A DNA stretch of 64,000 nt from Paraburkholderia sp. BL25I1N1 (GCF_003002025.1 NZ_PVZB01000003.1:310001-374000); one strand, 5' to 3'; counted from the first letter of the stretch, positions 27,120 to 35,722 are shown. Translations and numbers: made by a program. Notes: a model not told the origin generated them from the sequence alone.

Positions 27120-28334
27120 TTAAACCTTTGGAGCCATCCCTGGTGGCTGCCCCGCCACCCTCAAATATTCGACGCCCTCGGCAAACGACAAATTCATTTG
27201 CCGCCCATCCCGCAGGCGAATACTAATCGTCCGATCCCGCTCATCGCGCGAGCCCACCACGACCAGAAGCGGCACCTGCTTCTCGCGCGCATCGAAGATC
27301 TTCTTCTCCAGCCGTTCGGGCCGGCTATCAAGCACCGCCCTGAAACCCGCATCATCGAGCGCCTGCATGACCTCTTGCGCGTAAGCGCTATTCGCATCGC
27401 TAATCGTCGCGACCACGACCTGTTCAGGAGCCAGCCACACCGGCAACCATCCTTCGTGATGTTCGAGCAGCATCGCGATGAACCGCTCCATACTGCCGAG
27501 CACCGCGTGATGAATCATCACAGGCCGCTCACGCTCATTGCGCTCGTTGACGAACTCCGCGTCGAGCCGCTCGGGCAGCACGAAATCGAGCTGGATCGTG
27601 CCGCACTGCCAACTCCGCGCACGGCTGTCTTTCAGATGAAATTCGAGTTTCGGCCCATAAAAAGCGCCCTCTCCTTCGAGCACGTCGAACTCAAGCCCAG
27701 CCGCACGCGCCGCGTTCGCCAACGCATCTTCCGCGCGATCCCACGTTTGATCGTCGCCCGCGCGCATAGCCGGCCGCGTCGCGAGCGCGACCTTGAACTC
27801 GGGAAAACCGAGATCCGCATAGACCGCACGCAACAATGCACAGAAGCGGCCGACTTCCGCCTCGATATGAGCCTCCGTGCAGAACACGTGCGCATCGTCC
27901 TGCACGAAAGCACGCGTGCGCTTCAGTCCTTCAAGCGAGCCCGACGGCTCATCGCGATGACACGCGCCGAACTCGCTATACCGCACCGGCAACTCGCGAT
28001 AAGACCGCACGCGCTGATTGAACACCTGCACATGACAGGGGCAACTCATCGGCTTCAGACACAGCGCGCGGCCTTCTTCCGCATCGGCCAACGAGTACAT
28101 CGCCGCGCCGAACTTCTCCCAATGCCCGCTCTTTTCCCACAGCGAGCGCGCCAGCAATTGCGGCGTGCGTATCTCGCGAAACCCCGCGCGACGCATGCGC
28201 GCACGCACATAATCTTCGAGCACGCGATACAGCTCCCAGCCGCGCGGATGCCAGAAAACCATGCCCGCGCCTTCTTCCTGTTGATGGAAGAGGTCGAGTT
28301 TGTTGCCGAGTACACGATGATCGATATCGTTCAC
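27120..28334 (-). CDS. threonyl-tRNA synthetase paralogue without TGS and editing domains
   Basis: A 404-residue class II synthetase that matches only the catalytic and anticodon-binding parts of bacterial ThrRS (normally about 635-640 residues). Seen: LGNKLDLFHQQEEGAGM at the start of the core, motif 2 in EFGACHRDEPSGSLEG, the zinc ligands C98, H149 and H275 (in MSCPCH, DDAHVF and MIHHAV), motif 3 near LGSMERF, and a C-terminal anticodon-binding domain. The N-terminal TGS and editing domains are absent, so mis-charged Ser-tRNA-Thr could not be cleared in cis. GTG 28334 follows GGAG at 28345-28342 and lies after the attenuator hairpin; an ATG at 28439 would overlap the hairpin. Expression is probably induced when Thr-tRNA is scarce. 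Confidence 0.88.
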   Translation of the reverse strand: MNDIDHRVLGNKLDLFHQQEEGAGMVFWHPRGWELYRVLEDYVRARMRRAGFREIRTPQLLARSLWEKSGHWEKFGAAMYSLADAEEGRALCLKPMSCPCHVQVFNQRVRSYRELPVRYSEFGACHRDEPSGSLEGLKRTRAFVQDDAHVFCTEAHIEAEVGRFCALLRAVYADLGFPEFKVALATRPAMRAGDDQTWDRAEDALANAARAAGLEFDVLEGEGAFYGPKLEFHLKDSRARSWQCGTIQLDFVLPERLDAEFVNERNERERPVMIHHAVLGSMERFIAMLLEHHEGWLPVWLAPEQVVVATISDANSAYAQEVMQALDDAGFRAVLDSRPERLEKKIFDAREKQVPLLVVVGSRDERDRTISIRLRDGRQMNLSFAEGVEYLRVAGQPPGMAPKV

Positions 28335-28393
28335 TGTCTTGCTCCATTGATCGGTTACCGCGAATGGATGCCGCAAACGGAGGTCCAGAAACG

Positions 28394-28428
28394 CCAAAGG
28401 CCCCGTCCGTTTCCGGCGAGGCCTTTGG
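28394..28428 (-). terminator. attenuator terminator hairpin of the thr leader
   Basis: On the minus strand 15 base pairs (arms CCAAAGGCCUCGCCG and CGGACGGGGCCUUUGG with one bulged A and one G.U) are closed by a GAAA tetraloop. The 3' flank is CGUUUCU, a modest U-tract. It lies between the leader peptide stop and the ThrRS start. Its 5' arm (28428-28415) can instead pair with leader RNA 28481-28463 (15 of 19 positions across 28433-28415), making the two structures exclusive. Confidence 0.75.
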
Positions 28429-28451
28429 TGGTTTGCCACTGCGTCCTGCTT

Positions 28452-28538
28452 CTAGTGCGCGCAACCTCCAGACGACCCGCCTGTGAAGGTGGTCGTCGTG
28501 GTGGTGACGGCTGCGAAGGGAATCGAGTGGAAGTCCAT
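28452..28538 (-). CDS. threonine-rich leader peptide of the ThrRS-paralogue attenuator
   Basis: A 28-codon frame from ATG 28538 to TAG 28452-28454. Residues 12-17 are six consecutive Thr codons (28505-28488, ACC and ACG), followed by Phe and a seventh Thr, so a quarter of the peptide is threonine. Its position before a terminator hairpin and a ThrRS gene is the hallmark of ribosome-mediated attenuation, as for E. coli thrL. A ribosome stalled on the Thr run would leave 28481-28463 free for antiterminator pairing. A ribosome reaching the stop codon would cover part of it and let the terminator form. No Shine-Dalgarno site is visible; the mRNA may begin at or very near the ATG. Confidence 0.78.
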   Translation of the reverse strand: MDFHSIPFAAVTTTTTTFTGGSSGGCAH

Positions 28539-28544
28539 GGATCG

Positions 28545-28574
28545 ACGGTAATCGATTTTGTGGCGCGACGTCAA
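28545..28574 (-). promoter_or_regulatory. possible promoter of the thr leader
   Basis: TTGACG (28574-28569) is followed after 18 bp by TACCGT (28550-28545) on the minus strand. The -35 box is good and the -10 poor. It would start transcription next to the leader ATG at 28538, agreeing with the missing ribosome site. Confidence 0.35.
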
Positions 28575-28701
28575 TCGCATTCTTGTCGCGCTCTGGTCAG
28601 AACGGCATGTTAAACGCTACGATGCATGTCTGATCCGAAGCCCGTGCGTCTGCGCGAAACTTCGGTCTGCACCACTCAACCGATCAATCGAGCCTCTGAC
28701 C

Positions 28702-29187
28702 TTGACCATCCATATCCGTCCCGCTCGCGCCGCCGACGCAGCGTTGATTCTTCGCTTCATCACCGAACTCGCTGTGTACGAAAAAGCGGAGCACGAAGTC
28801 GTCGCAACCGTCGACGACATCGAAGCGAGCCTGTTTTCCGCCGCTTCCAGCGCGAAGGCGCTGATCTGCGAGATGAACGGCGAGCCCATCGGCTTTTGCG
28901 TCTACTTCTTTTCGTATTCCACCTGGCTCGGCAAGCAGGGGCTTTATCTGGAAGACCTGTACGTGTCGCCGGCATCGCGTGGCAGCGGCGCGGGCAAACA
29001 GATGTTGCGTCACCTTGCGCGCATTGCCTGCGACACCGGTTGCGGCCGCTTCGAATGGAGCGTGCTCGACTGGAACGAGCCGGCCATCGGCTTTTACGAA
29101 TCGATCGGCGCGAGCGCGCAAAGCGAATGGGTACGGTATCGGTTAGCGGGAGACGCGCTGAAGAAGTTTGCGGAGGGCGACGCGTGA
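28702..29187 (+). CDS. GNAT family N-acetyltransferase
   Basis: A 161-residue GNAT protein that would transfer acetyl from acetyl-CoA to an amine. Seen: IRPARAADAALILRFI at the N-terminus, LEDLYVSPASRGSGAGKQML (acetyl-CoA-binding motif A) and NEPAIGFYESIGA near the end. I place the start at TTG 28702 because the GNAT fold begins there; the ribosome site is weak, and a frame open upstream to 28558 runs into the divergent thr-leader promoter. Spermidine/diamine-type acetyltransferases look similar, but the substrate is not assignable. Confidence 0.85.
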   Translation: MTIHIRPARAADAALILRFITELAVYEKAEHEVVATVDDIEASLFSAASSAKALICEMNGEPIGFCVYFFSYSTWLGKQGLYLEDLYVSPASRGSGAGKQMLRHLARIACDTGCGRFEWSVLDWNEPAIGFYESIGASAQSEWVRYRLAGDALKKFAEGDA

Positions 29188-29218
29188 GTGATGCGCGTGT
29201 TCGCGCGCCCGCCGGCAC

Positions 29219-29803
29219 TCAGTCCGCCGCGCCGTTCGCTACGGCATCTACCTCGAACGCATCGCCCGTCGCAAAGAACGTTCCGCCGGCCACGTAGTGA
29301 CAGGTGCGCAGACCGGGATCATCGCCGAAATGCCAACGGTTGTTCGAGTACACGCGGCTATCCGCATACGCCGCGACCACTTCGCCGATGATCAGATCGT
29401 GGCGCTGGCTATCGTCCGGAATAACCTTGCACTCCATCCAGGTGATGCAACCCGCGAGCATGGGCACGTCGATCTGTTGCGCGGGGAACGTCTCCAGGTC
29501 GAAGGCGGAGAACTTGTCGAGTTCCGTGCCCGCGTTCGTACCCACCGCCAGCGTTTGCGCAGCGAATCCTCGGCTTGGCAGTTGCAGTCCGAATACGTCG
29601 CTTGCCTCGATCAGTTGTCGCGTGAGCGTGCGGCTATCCACTACCACCACGACCTTCGGCGGGTTGAAGTCGAGCGGCATCGCCCACGACGCCGCCATCA
29701 CGTTCGAGCGGCCGCCGTGCGCGCTGGTGATGATCGTGACCGGTCCATGATTCAGCAGTTGCGTGGCCCGCGGCAAGGCCACGGGTTCTCGGGTGATTTT
29801 CAT
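29219..29803 (-). CDS. flavin reductase family protein (FMN-binding)
   Basis: A 194-residue protein of the flavin reductase/DIM6-NTAB group. Seen: GPVTIITSAHGGRSNVMAAS, typical of the FMN site, and VDSRTLTRQLIEASDVFGLQL in part, then a HYVAGGTFFATGD ending. It would reduce or bind FMN, or act as an oxidoreductase using it. ATG 29803 has a weak GGGAT upstream; an in-frame ATG at 29818 is an alternative. A longer frame to 30487 runs antisense to the kinase gene and is rejected. Confidence 0.87.
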   Translation of the reverse strand: MKITREPVALPRATQLLNHGPVTIITSAHGGRSNVMAASWAMPLDFNPPKVVVVVDSRTLTRQLIEASDVFGLQLPSRGFAAQTLAVGTNAGTELDKFSAFDLETFPAQQIDVPMLAGCITWMECKVIPDDSQRHDLIIGEVVAAYADSRVYSNNRWHFGDDPGLRTCHYVAGGTFFATGDAFEVDAVANGAAD

Positions 29804-29989
29804 ACGTAGATCCCGCATCAAATGAACGTGAGCGATTGTAGCGTCGGGGCTCGATACGCGCTGCACACGCCATGCCGAGCCGATCCAGGCGAGAATGCAA
29901 GACCGTCTCATCCGTTGGAGGAGCCGTGCACAACGTCTGCCTGCATGCCGCTGACAGCAACGTCGCCGCGCTCGCGAACTGAAGCTCGA

Positions 29990-30793
29990 ATGTTCACTGA
30001 ATACATCGTCAAATGGGATTTGCAGCAGGACGGCGAGCCGAGTCGCACACACAGCAGCCGGCTGCTGCCGGTGCGCCATCACGGCATTCCCGCGATGCTG
30101 AAAGTCGCGCAGGAACCCGAAGAGAAATTCGGCGCGCAGTTGATGGTGTGGTGGGACGGCGAAGGGGCGGCCCGCGTGCTCGCGCACGATGCCGACGCCG
30201 TGCTGCTCGAACGCGCGCAGAGCAGTCACGCGCTGGCGGACCTGGCACGCTCCGGCAATAGCGACGCGGACGACCAAGCCACCGACATTCTCTGCGCCAC
30301 CGCCGCACGCCTCCACGCGCCGCGAAACAAACCACTGCCCGAATTGATCGATTTGCCGCGCTGGTTCGCAAGCCTGTGGCCGGCCGCGCAAAAATACGGC
30401 GGCTGGTTGCAGGACAGCGTAACCGTCGCGCAAGCCCTGCTCGCCGCGCCGCAAGACCCTGTGGTGTTGCACGGCGACATCCATCACGGCAACGTGCTCG
30501 ATTTCGGCCCGCGCGGCTGGCTGGCGATCGACCCGAAAGGTCTCTACGGCGAACGCGGATTCGACTACGCAAACATTTTCTGCAATCCGGACGAGGCGTC
30601 GGCGTTGCGACCGGGATGGTTCGAGCGTCGCGTCGAACGGGTCGCGCGGATGGCTGGACTCGATCGGCGCCGTCTGCTGCAGTGGATACTGGCGTGGTCT
30701 GGTTTGTCCGCGGCGTGGATTCTTGAGACGGGCGAGGCGCCCGACATCGATATGGAGATCGGCAGGCTGGCTGCCGAGGCGCTCAAACGATAA
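29990..30793 (+). CDS. aminoglycoside phosphotransferase-like kinase, APH(6)/streptomycin type
   Basis: A 267-residue kinase with the APH fold. Seen: the catalytic loop VLHGDIHHGNVLDF (about residues 158-171), the metal-binding LAIDPKGLYGERGFDYAN, and a C-terminal helical part. It resembles APH(6)-type streptomycin and hydroxyurea phosphotransferases, which often occur as chromosomal genes in soil bacteria. A resistance role is possible but not shown. ATG 29990 has no strong ribosome site; the conserved domain starts there. It is not in an evident operon. Confidence 0.82.
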   Translation: MFTEYIVKWDLQQDGEPSRTHSSRLLPVRHHGIPAMLKVAQEPEEKFGAQLMVWWDGEGAARVLAHDADAVLLERAQSSHALADLARSGNSDADDQATDILCATAARLHAPRNKPLPELIDLPRWFASLWPAAQKYGGWLQDSVTVAQALLAAPQDPVVLHGDIHHGNVLDFGPRGWLAIDPKGLYGERGFDYANIFCNPDEASALRPGWFERRVERVARMAGLDRRRLLQWILAWSGLSAAWILETGEAPDIDMEIGRLAAEALKR

Positions 30794-30860
30794 GGCGCTG
30801 AAGCGCGAGTAACGTCAGGCAAATCAGGGCGGCAACTCGTGAGCCGCCGCCCGACGTGCA

Positions 30861-31193
30861 TCAGTGCGGCGCTTTACCGTTGGGCACGGCGTCCAGTGGC
30901 TTGTGCTGTTCCTCGCCAAGCCCTGGGAAGAACGCGTTCCAGGCGGCGCGCACGCCTTGGGCCGCGGTGGCCTCGGCGGCGATCGATTCGGCTTCGCCTT
31001 CGCCGGCTGTCGATGGATCGGCGGACAAGCCGCGCCAGTGGGTGAACACGAGCAACGGTTTCTCGGTCCATACGCCATCGCCAAACTTCGCAAAGGCCGT
31101 GTCCCCGCTCGTCAACTGCACCTCATACCAGCCTTCACGAACGGGCGTGTGGGCCTCAAGCTCAAACCACGGGGTCGGTTCGATTTCCTTCAT
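30861..31193 (-). CDS. hypothetical protein, 110 residues
   Basis: I do not recognise the family. The protein is acidic, soluble and without a signal peptide or membrane segment. Its N-terminal half contains WYEVQLTSGDTAFAKFGDGVW, which looks like a small beta-rich domain, followed by WRGLSADP and an Ala/Glu-rich region. ATG 31193 follows CGGAGA at 31202-31197, a good ribosome site, which supports a real gene. It stands alone between the kinase gene and the MocR regulator. Confidence 0.65.
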   Translation of the reverse strand: MKEIEPTPWFELEAHTPVREGWYEVQLTSGDTAFAKFGDGVWTEKPLLVFTHWRGLSADPSTAGEGEAESIAAEATAAQGVRAAWNAFFPGLGEEQHKPLDAVPNGKAPH

Positions 31194-31424
31194 GTCGTCT
31201 CCGGTCGGATAGATCATCATAGATAACCACAACAAAGGCCTTTTTCATGCCGGCGCCAGGCGACGGCCCGGCAAGCGCGCTTACAGCACCGCGTGTCACG
31301 CGATGTTGCGGTGCGGCGCGGGCGGCATGAGCTGCGGGCGATTCGTCGATGTCGCACATTCCGAAGTCGCCGCGCATAACCGACACGATAGCGCGACATG
31401 GGCCACGCGGACAAACGCAAAAAG

Positions 31425-32948
31425 TTACGCGCGCGTCTTCGCGGCGGACGCGGCTGCCGGACGGCGCTTCGGCTTGCCGTCCAACTCGGCCGCGAGCCCG
31501 GCCAGCACACGGATTGCGGGTGCCAGTCGTTCGGCCGGCGTACTGCCGTAACCGATCACGAGCCCATTCGTTTCGGCGCGCGGCTGTAACGCGAAACCGG
31601 ACAGCGCGCGCGGATTGAGCCCTTGGGCGAGCGCACGTTCGGCGAGCGTCCGATCGTCGATGCGCGGCGGCAAACGCAGCGTCAGATGCATGCCGCAATT
31701 GCCGCCGAGAATCTGCGACGGCGCGAAATGCGTGGTCAGCGCGTCGCGCAACGCCTGCTGACGCTCGCGGTACAGACGCCGCATGCGCCCGAGATGCCGC
31801 CCGAACTCGCCGCTTTCGATGAAGTGCGCGAGCGCCAGTTGTTCGAGCCGATGCCCGCCGCGCAGCATCTCCTGCACGGCGATGGCGGTGTGCGCGGCGA
31901 TCGGGCGCGGCAGCACCACGAAGCCGATGCGCAGCGCGGGGAACATCGTTTTGCTGAACGAGCCGACGTACAACACCGGCGCGTCCTCGACCAGCCCTTG
32001 CATGCTGGCGATCGGCTCGCCGGTGTGGCGGAACTCGCCGTCGTAATCGTCTTCGACCAGCCACGCGCCGCTGCGGCGCGCCTGGGCGATCAGCTCCAGA
32101 CGACGCGCCACGGACAGCACCGAACCGGTCGGATATTGATGCGCAGGCGACGTGTAGATCAGCTTCGGCGGCTGCGTGCGCCATGCGTCGGATGGCACCG
32201 CCATGCCTTCCGCGTCGACGGGTATTGGCAGCGTGGTCAGGTCGCCCAGATTGAACGCGGCCTTCGCGCCGCGATAGCCGGGGTCCTCGACCCACGCGAC
32301 ATCGCCCGGATTGGTGAAAAGACGCACGCACAGGTTCAGCGCCTCCTGCGCGCCCTCCGTGATCACCACCTGCGAGCCTTCGCAGCGCACGCCGCGCGCC
32401 ATGCGCAAATGTGCGGCGATGGCGTCGCGCAATGCCGGCTCGCCAGCAGGCGTGCCGTAGCCGAGCGCGAGGGGCAACGCGCGCTCCATGGAGCGTTCGA
32501 GCGCGCGCCGCCACGCGGCCAACGGGAAACGGTCCAGGGCGGGCGTGCCGGGTGTCAGAGGCAAGGTGTTGTCGGCGTGGGTGCGCGTGGCCGCGAACTG
32601 CCCGACGCGGGCCGCGTAGGCCACGTCCCGCGCGGCCGGCTGCGAGGGCGGTTCACCGCGTGCGGACGGGCTGGAGAGCGGGCTCACGCGCGTGCCCTTC
32701 TTGTCGGCAACCACATAACCCACTGCGGCCAGATGCTCGTACGCGATCACCACGGTGTTGCGCGACACGCCCATTTCCGCCGCGAGCAGGCGCGATGACG
32801 GCAGCAGCGATCCCGCCGGCAAACGGCCCGCGAGAATCGCCTGCTGCAGGCGCTCGAGCAATTGTTTTTGCAGCGGCTCGGGCTTTGCGCCGCCGCCGGC
32901 GAGCGCCGACGCAGCCGGACTGGTGAGCGGGCCAATGATCTCGATCAT
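31425..32948 (-). CDS. MocR family regulator (GntR helix-turn-helix plus class I aminotransferase domain)
   Basis: A 507-residue PLP-dependent regulator. The GntR winged helix lies at about residues 20-90 (LPAGSLLPSSRLLAAEMGVS is typical), followed by a linker and an aminotransferase-like domain with the PLP Lys in YVGSFSKTMFPALRIGF. MocR regulators sense PLP or amines and usually control a divergent neighbour. Here that is the GNAT gene at 33081, 132 bp away. ATG 32948 is preferred; ATG 32966 is possible. The C-terminus is basic (KPKRRPAAASAAKTRA). Confidence 0.9.
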   Translation of the reverse strand: MIEIIGPLTSPAASALAGGGAKPEPLQKQLLERLQQAILAGRLPAGSLLPSSRLLAAEMGVSRNTVVIAYEHLAAVGYVVADKKGTRVSPLSSPSARGEPPSQPAARDVAYAARVGQFAATRTHADNTLPLTPGTPALDRFPLAAWRRALERSMERALPLALGYGTPAGEPALRDAIAAHLRMARGVRCEGSQVVITEGAQEALNLCVRLFTNPGDVAWVEDPGYRGAKAAFNLGDLTTLPIPVDAEGMAVPSDAWRTQPPKLIYTSPAHQYPTGSVLSVARRLELIAQARRSGAWLVEDDYDGEFRHTGEPIASMQGLVEDAPVLYVGSFSKTMFPALRIGFVVLPRPIAAHTAIAVQEMLRGGHRLEQLALAHFIESGEFGRHLGRMRRLYRERQQALRDALTTHFAPSQILGGNCGMHLTLRLPPRIDDRTLAERALAQGLNPRALSGFALQPRAETNGLVIGYGSTPAERLAPAIRVLAGLAAELDGKPKRRPAAASAAKTRA

Positions 32949-33080
32949 CGCAGCTGGACCTATCAAATGACGTTGTGTTGGATCTTTTTAACATACCACG
33001 TTTGCCGTATCGTTCTCTCATCATCGACGATCATTCGTAACCGACAGCAACCTTCAACCTTCCTGCATGGGATCAACGAT

Positions 33081-33821
33081 ATGGAATCCAGACGCAACGC
33101 ATTCGACCAGCCGATCGGCGCCCCCGTGCCGGGTTGGAACGGCGCCCAGGCTCCTGGCCGCGAACCGCTGGCAGGCCGCTATTGCCGGATCGAACCGGTG
33201 GACGTGGAACGTCACGCGGCGGACCTCTACGACGCGTACAGCTCAGCCACAGACGGCCGCGACTGGACCTATCTGAGCGTCGGTCCGTTCGAGAGCCTCG
33301 CCGCCTATCGCGAGCATCTGACGCGCGCCGCCGCGTCCGCCGATCCGCTGCACCACGCGGTGATCGACCTGGCGACCGGCAAGGCGGTCGGCACGCTGGC
33401 GCTGATGCGGATTGACCGCGCGAACGGCGTGATCGAAGTCGGCCACGTCACGTATTCGCCGCGCCTGAAGCGCACGCGCGTCGCCACCGAAGCGATGTTT
33501 CTGCTGATGACGCAGGTGTTCGACAAACTCGGCTATCGGCGCTTCGAATGGAAGTGCGATTCGTTGAACGAGCCGTCACGCACGGCGGCGTTGCGCTACG
33601 GCTTCACGTTCGAGGGGATCTTCCGCCAGGCGATCGTGTATCGCGAACGCAATCGCGATACGGCGTGGTTTTCGGTCATCGACAGTGAATGGCCCGCGCT
33701 GCGTCCGAGTTATACGCGATGGCTCGATACCGGTAATTTCGATGCGCAAGGGCAGCAGGTCGAACGGCTGGTGGATCTGATCGCACGGCAGCGGGCGGCG
33801 GCGAGCCCCGACGCGCAGTGA
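33081..33821 (+). CDS. GNAT family N-acetyltransferase, RimJ/RimL type
   Basis: A 246-residue acetyltransferase of the Acetyltransf_3 group. Seen: LAGRYCRIEPVDVERHAADL, the central IEVGHVTYSPRLKRTRVATE, and FEWKCDSLNEPSRTAALRYG near the acetyl-CoA site. Similar proteins acetylate N-termini or small molecules. It is divergent from the MocR regulator, its likely controller. ATG 33081 is preceded by GGGATC. A frame open upstream into the regulator gene is not coding. Confidence 0.88.
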   Translation: MESRRNAFDQPIGAPVPGWNGAQAPGREPLAGRYCRIEPVDVERHAADLYDAYSSATDGRDWTYLSVGPFESLAAYREHLTRAAASADPLHHAVIDLATGKAVGTLALMRIDRANGVIEVGHVTYSPRLKRTRVATEAMFLLMTQVFDKLGYRRFEWKCDSLNEPSRTAALRYGFTFEGIFRQAIVYRERNRDTAWFSVIDSEWPALRPSYTRWLDTGNFDAQGQQVERLVDLIARQRAAASPDAQ

Positions 33822-33887
33822 GCCGAGAGTCGAGCCGGCCGGCATGCAACGCTCGCTTGAGATAGTCGGCAACCGCGGCGCGCCGGC

Positions 33888-34421
33888 TCAAACCGTGTGG
33901 GCCGGCCGACGCAGCACGATGGTCGGCTTGCCTTTGTACGTGGTGCGAAGTTGCTCACGATACCCGCACTTATGAGCAACACGCAGCGACGGCAGATTCT
34001 CCGGCGCGACGATGCAGGCTGTTTCGCTAGCCGGCCACTGCCGGTCGGCCCACTCCAGCGCGGCGCGCACGGCTTCGGTCGCGTAGCCGCGGCCATGCAC
34101 GGCCGGGTCCAGCGCCCAGCCGACTTCGGGCACCATCAATGACGGCTCGATCTCGCGATGGTAGTCGGCAAAGCCGACTTCGCCGAGAAACCGGCCGCTC
34201 TCCTTCTCCCGCACGACCCAATAGCCATAGTTCAGCATCGCCCAATGTCCGGCGTAGCGCAGCAGACGCGCCCAGACTTCTTCGCGCGTAAAGGGCTTGC
34301 CGCCGATATAGCGGATCACTTCGGGATCGGACCACATCGCGTAACTTTCGAGGAAATCGTCGCGCGTGTGGGGTCGCAGGATGAGGCGGGGGGTGGTGAG
34401 GAGCGTGGGAGCAAGCGACAT
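33888..34421 (-). CDS. GNAT family N-acetyltransferase
   Basis: A 177-residue RimJ/RimL-like acetyltransferase. Seen: LTTPRLILRPHTRDDFLESY at the N-terminus, VGWALDPAVHGRGYATEAVR (acetyl-CoA motif A) and ENLPSLRVAHKCGYRE. It is convergent with the preceding GNAT gene (66 bp between stops) but is not its close copy. The substrate is unknown. The N-terminus matches the family without extension. Confidence 0.9.
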   Translation of the reverse strand: MSLAPTLLTTPRLILRPHTRDDFLESYAMWSDPEVIRYIGGKPFTREEVWARLLRYAGHWAMLNYGYWVVREKESGRFLGEVGFADYHREIEPSLMVPEVGWALDPAVHGRGYATEAVRAALEWADRQWPASETACIVAPENLPSLRVAHKCGYREQLRTTYKGKPTIVLRRPAHTV

Positions 34422-34615
34422 TGCGTAGGAGCGGATAGTGGATGGAGTGGCTCGGCAATCAGCGGCTCGATGATCGCAGATTTTTTGCGCGCCAGGGACG
34501 TGTAAAAAATCCCGCCACGCGCGCAGGCCGCAAAGCTATGGCATGCGAACAGACTTCGCCCTACACTCGCCGGGTATGCTGGTACACCCTTGCCACGCTC
34601 ACCACCGTACCGTCG

Positions 34616-35290
34616 ATGAAACTCCGCCTGCGCTACCTCACCGCGCTGATCGTGAACGTCGCCTTGCCCGTGCTCGCCTACCGGCTCGCGTTCCCGCACT
34701 GGGGCCAGCTTGGCGCGCTGGCCGCGTCGGCGCTGCCGCTGATTGCGTGGATGAGCTGGGACCTTTTGCGCTATCGCCATTTCGACGCGCTCAGCGCGCA
34801 AGTGCTGGTCGGCATCGTGCTCTCGCTGCCGGCACTCAGCATCGGCTTTGGCGGCAATAAGCGAATGCGCGAGATCGCAGATCCGATGGTCTCCGGCATG
34901 ATCGGCGTGTCGTTCCTGCTGTCGCTCGCGCTGCCCAAGCCGCTGGTGTTTTACCTCGCCCGCTCGACCATGTCGCGTGAGGACCATCGCAGCGTCGAGA
35001 GCTTCGAAAGGCATTGGCGCGAACGTCCCTCGCTCGTCGCGTACATCCGCTTGATGACGCTCGTGTGGGGCATCGGCATGACGGGCGAGAATATCTTGCG
35101 CAGTCTGATCGTCTGGCAATGGCCCGACGATCCGCGCTCGGTCATCGCCTCCAACGTGCTGAGGTACGGCGTCTATGCCGGTCTGACGGCCTGGACCTTC
35201 TGGTGCCGCCGGCTCATCAAGCGAGATGCGCTGCGTTATCCGGACGACACCGTGGAGCCGGCAAAGACAAACCACCTCGCCAGTTCATAA
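34616..35290 (+). CDS. membrane protein, VC0807-like, 224 residues
   Basis: An inner-membrane protein with about five to six hydrophobic helices (about residues 8-28, 33-50, 60-78, 92-112, 150-170, 183-203). It looks like the VC0807/septation-related conserved membrane proteins in which an N-terminal ALIVNVALPVLAYRLAFP is followed by WDLLRYRHFDALSA. The function is unknown. ATG 34616 is the first Met before the first helix; a longer frame upstream overlaps the divergent GNAT start region. Confidence 0.75.
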   Translation: MKLRLRYLTALIVNVALPVLAYRLAFPHWGQLGALAASALPLIAWMSWDLLRYRHFDALSAQVLVGIVLSLPALSIGFGGNKRMREIADPMVSGMIGVSFLLSLALPKPLVFYLARSTMSREDHRSVESFERHWRERPSLVAYIRLMTLVWGIGMTGENILRSLIVWQWPDDPRSVIASNVLRYGVYAGLTAWTFWCRRLIKRDALRYPDDTVEPAKTNHLASS

Positions 35291-35299
35291 GCCCGGCTC

Positions 35300-35645
35300 T
35301 CACGCCAGTTCGAGAAAGCGCGCCAGCCACGGATTGCGATTCGCCGGCGACCACGTCAACACCTGTTCGATCAGCGTCGCATCGACCAGCGGCCGGAATA
35401 CCACGCCCGCGAGTTGCGCGCGGCGCATGGAAGCCGGCACCAGCGCCACGCCTGCCCCTTCGTCGACCAGACTCAGCACCGTCTGTTGCAACTGCACGTC
35501 GAAACGTATGTCGGGTTCGAAGCCGCCCGAGCGGCAATGCCCGAAGATCATCGCGCGCAATGTCGGCGCGACTTCTTCGGACGCGAGCACGAACGGCTCA
35601 CCGGCCAGTTGCGCGATCGTCAGACGCCGCGCGCGAGCCCGTGGA
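35300..35645 (-). pseudogene. LysR-type regulator remnant (effector domain only)
   Basis: About 115 residues match the C-terminal half of a LysR effector domain (LTIAQLAGEPFVLASEEVAP, LQQTVLSLVDEGAGVALVPA, LARFLELA). The helix-turn-helix and first half of the effector domain, about 180 residues, are missing. The frame continues to an ATG at 35710, but those residues do not resemble the family. The break lies near 35640, about 80 bp before the divergent AEC transporter start. A complete LysR regulator probably once stood here and controlled that gene. Confidence 0.75.
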
Positions 35646-35722
35646 TGAAAACAGGATTTGATTGTATCGCCGCTAACCACTACGCTGGCGAATCGCCATC
35701 CCTCCCCCACCTTTGCGCGTCG

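Noticed and set aside
28335..28439. Longer ThrRS start at ATG 28439
   Set aside because: Its codons run through the attenuator hairpin, the residues do not match ThrRS, and GTG 28334 has a well-spaced GGAG site.
26967..28613. Plus-strand open frame of 548 codons opposite the ThrRS gene
   Set aside because: It is Arg/His-rich, has no family features, and is fully antisense to a gene with clear synthetase motifs and a ribosome site.
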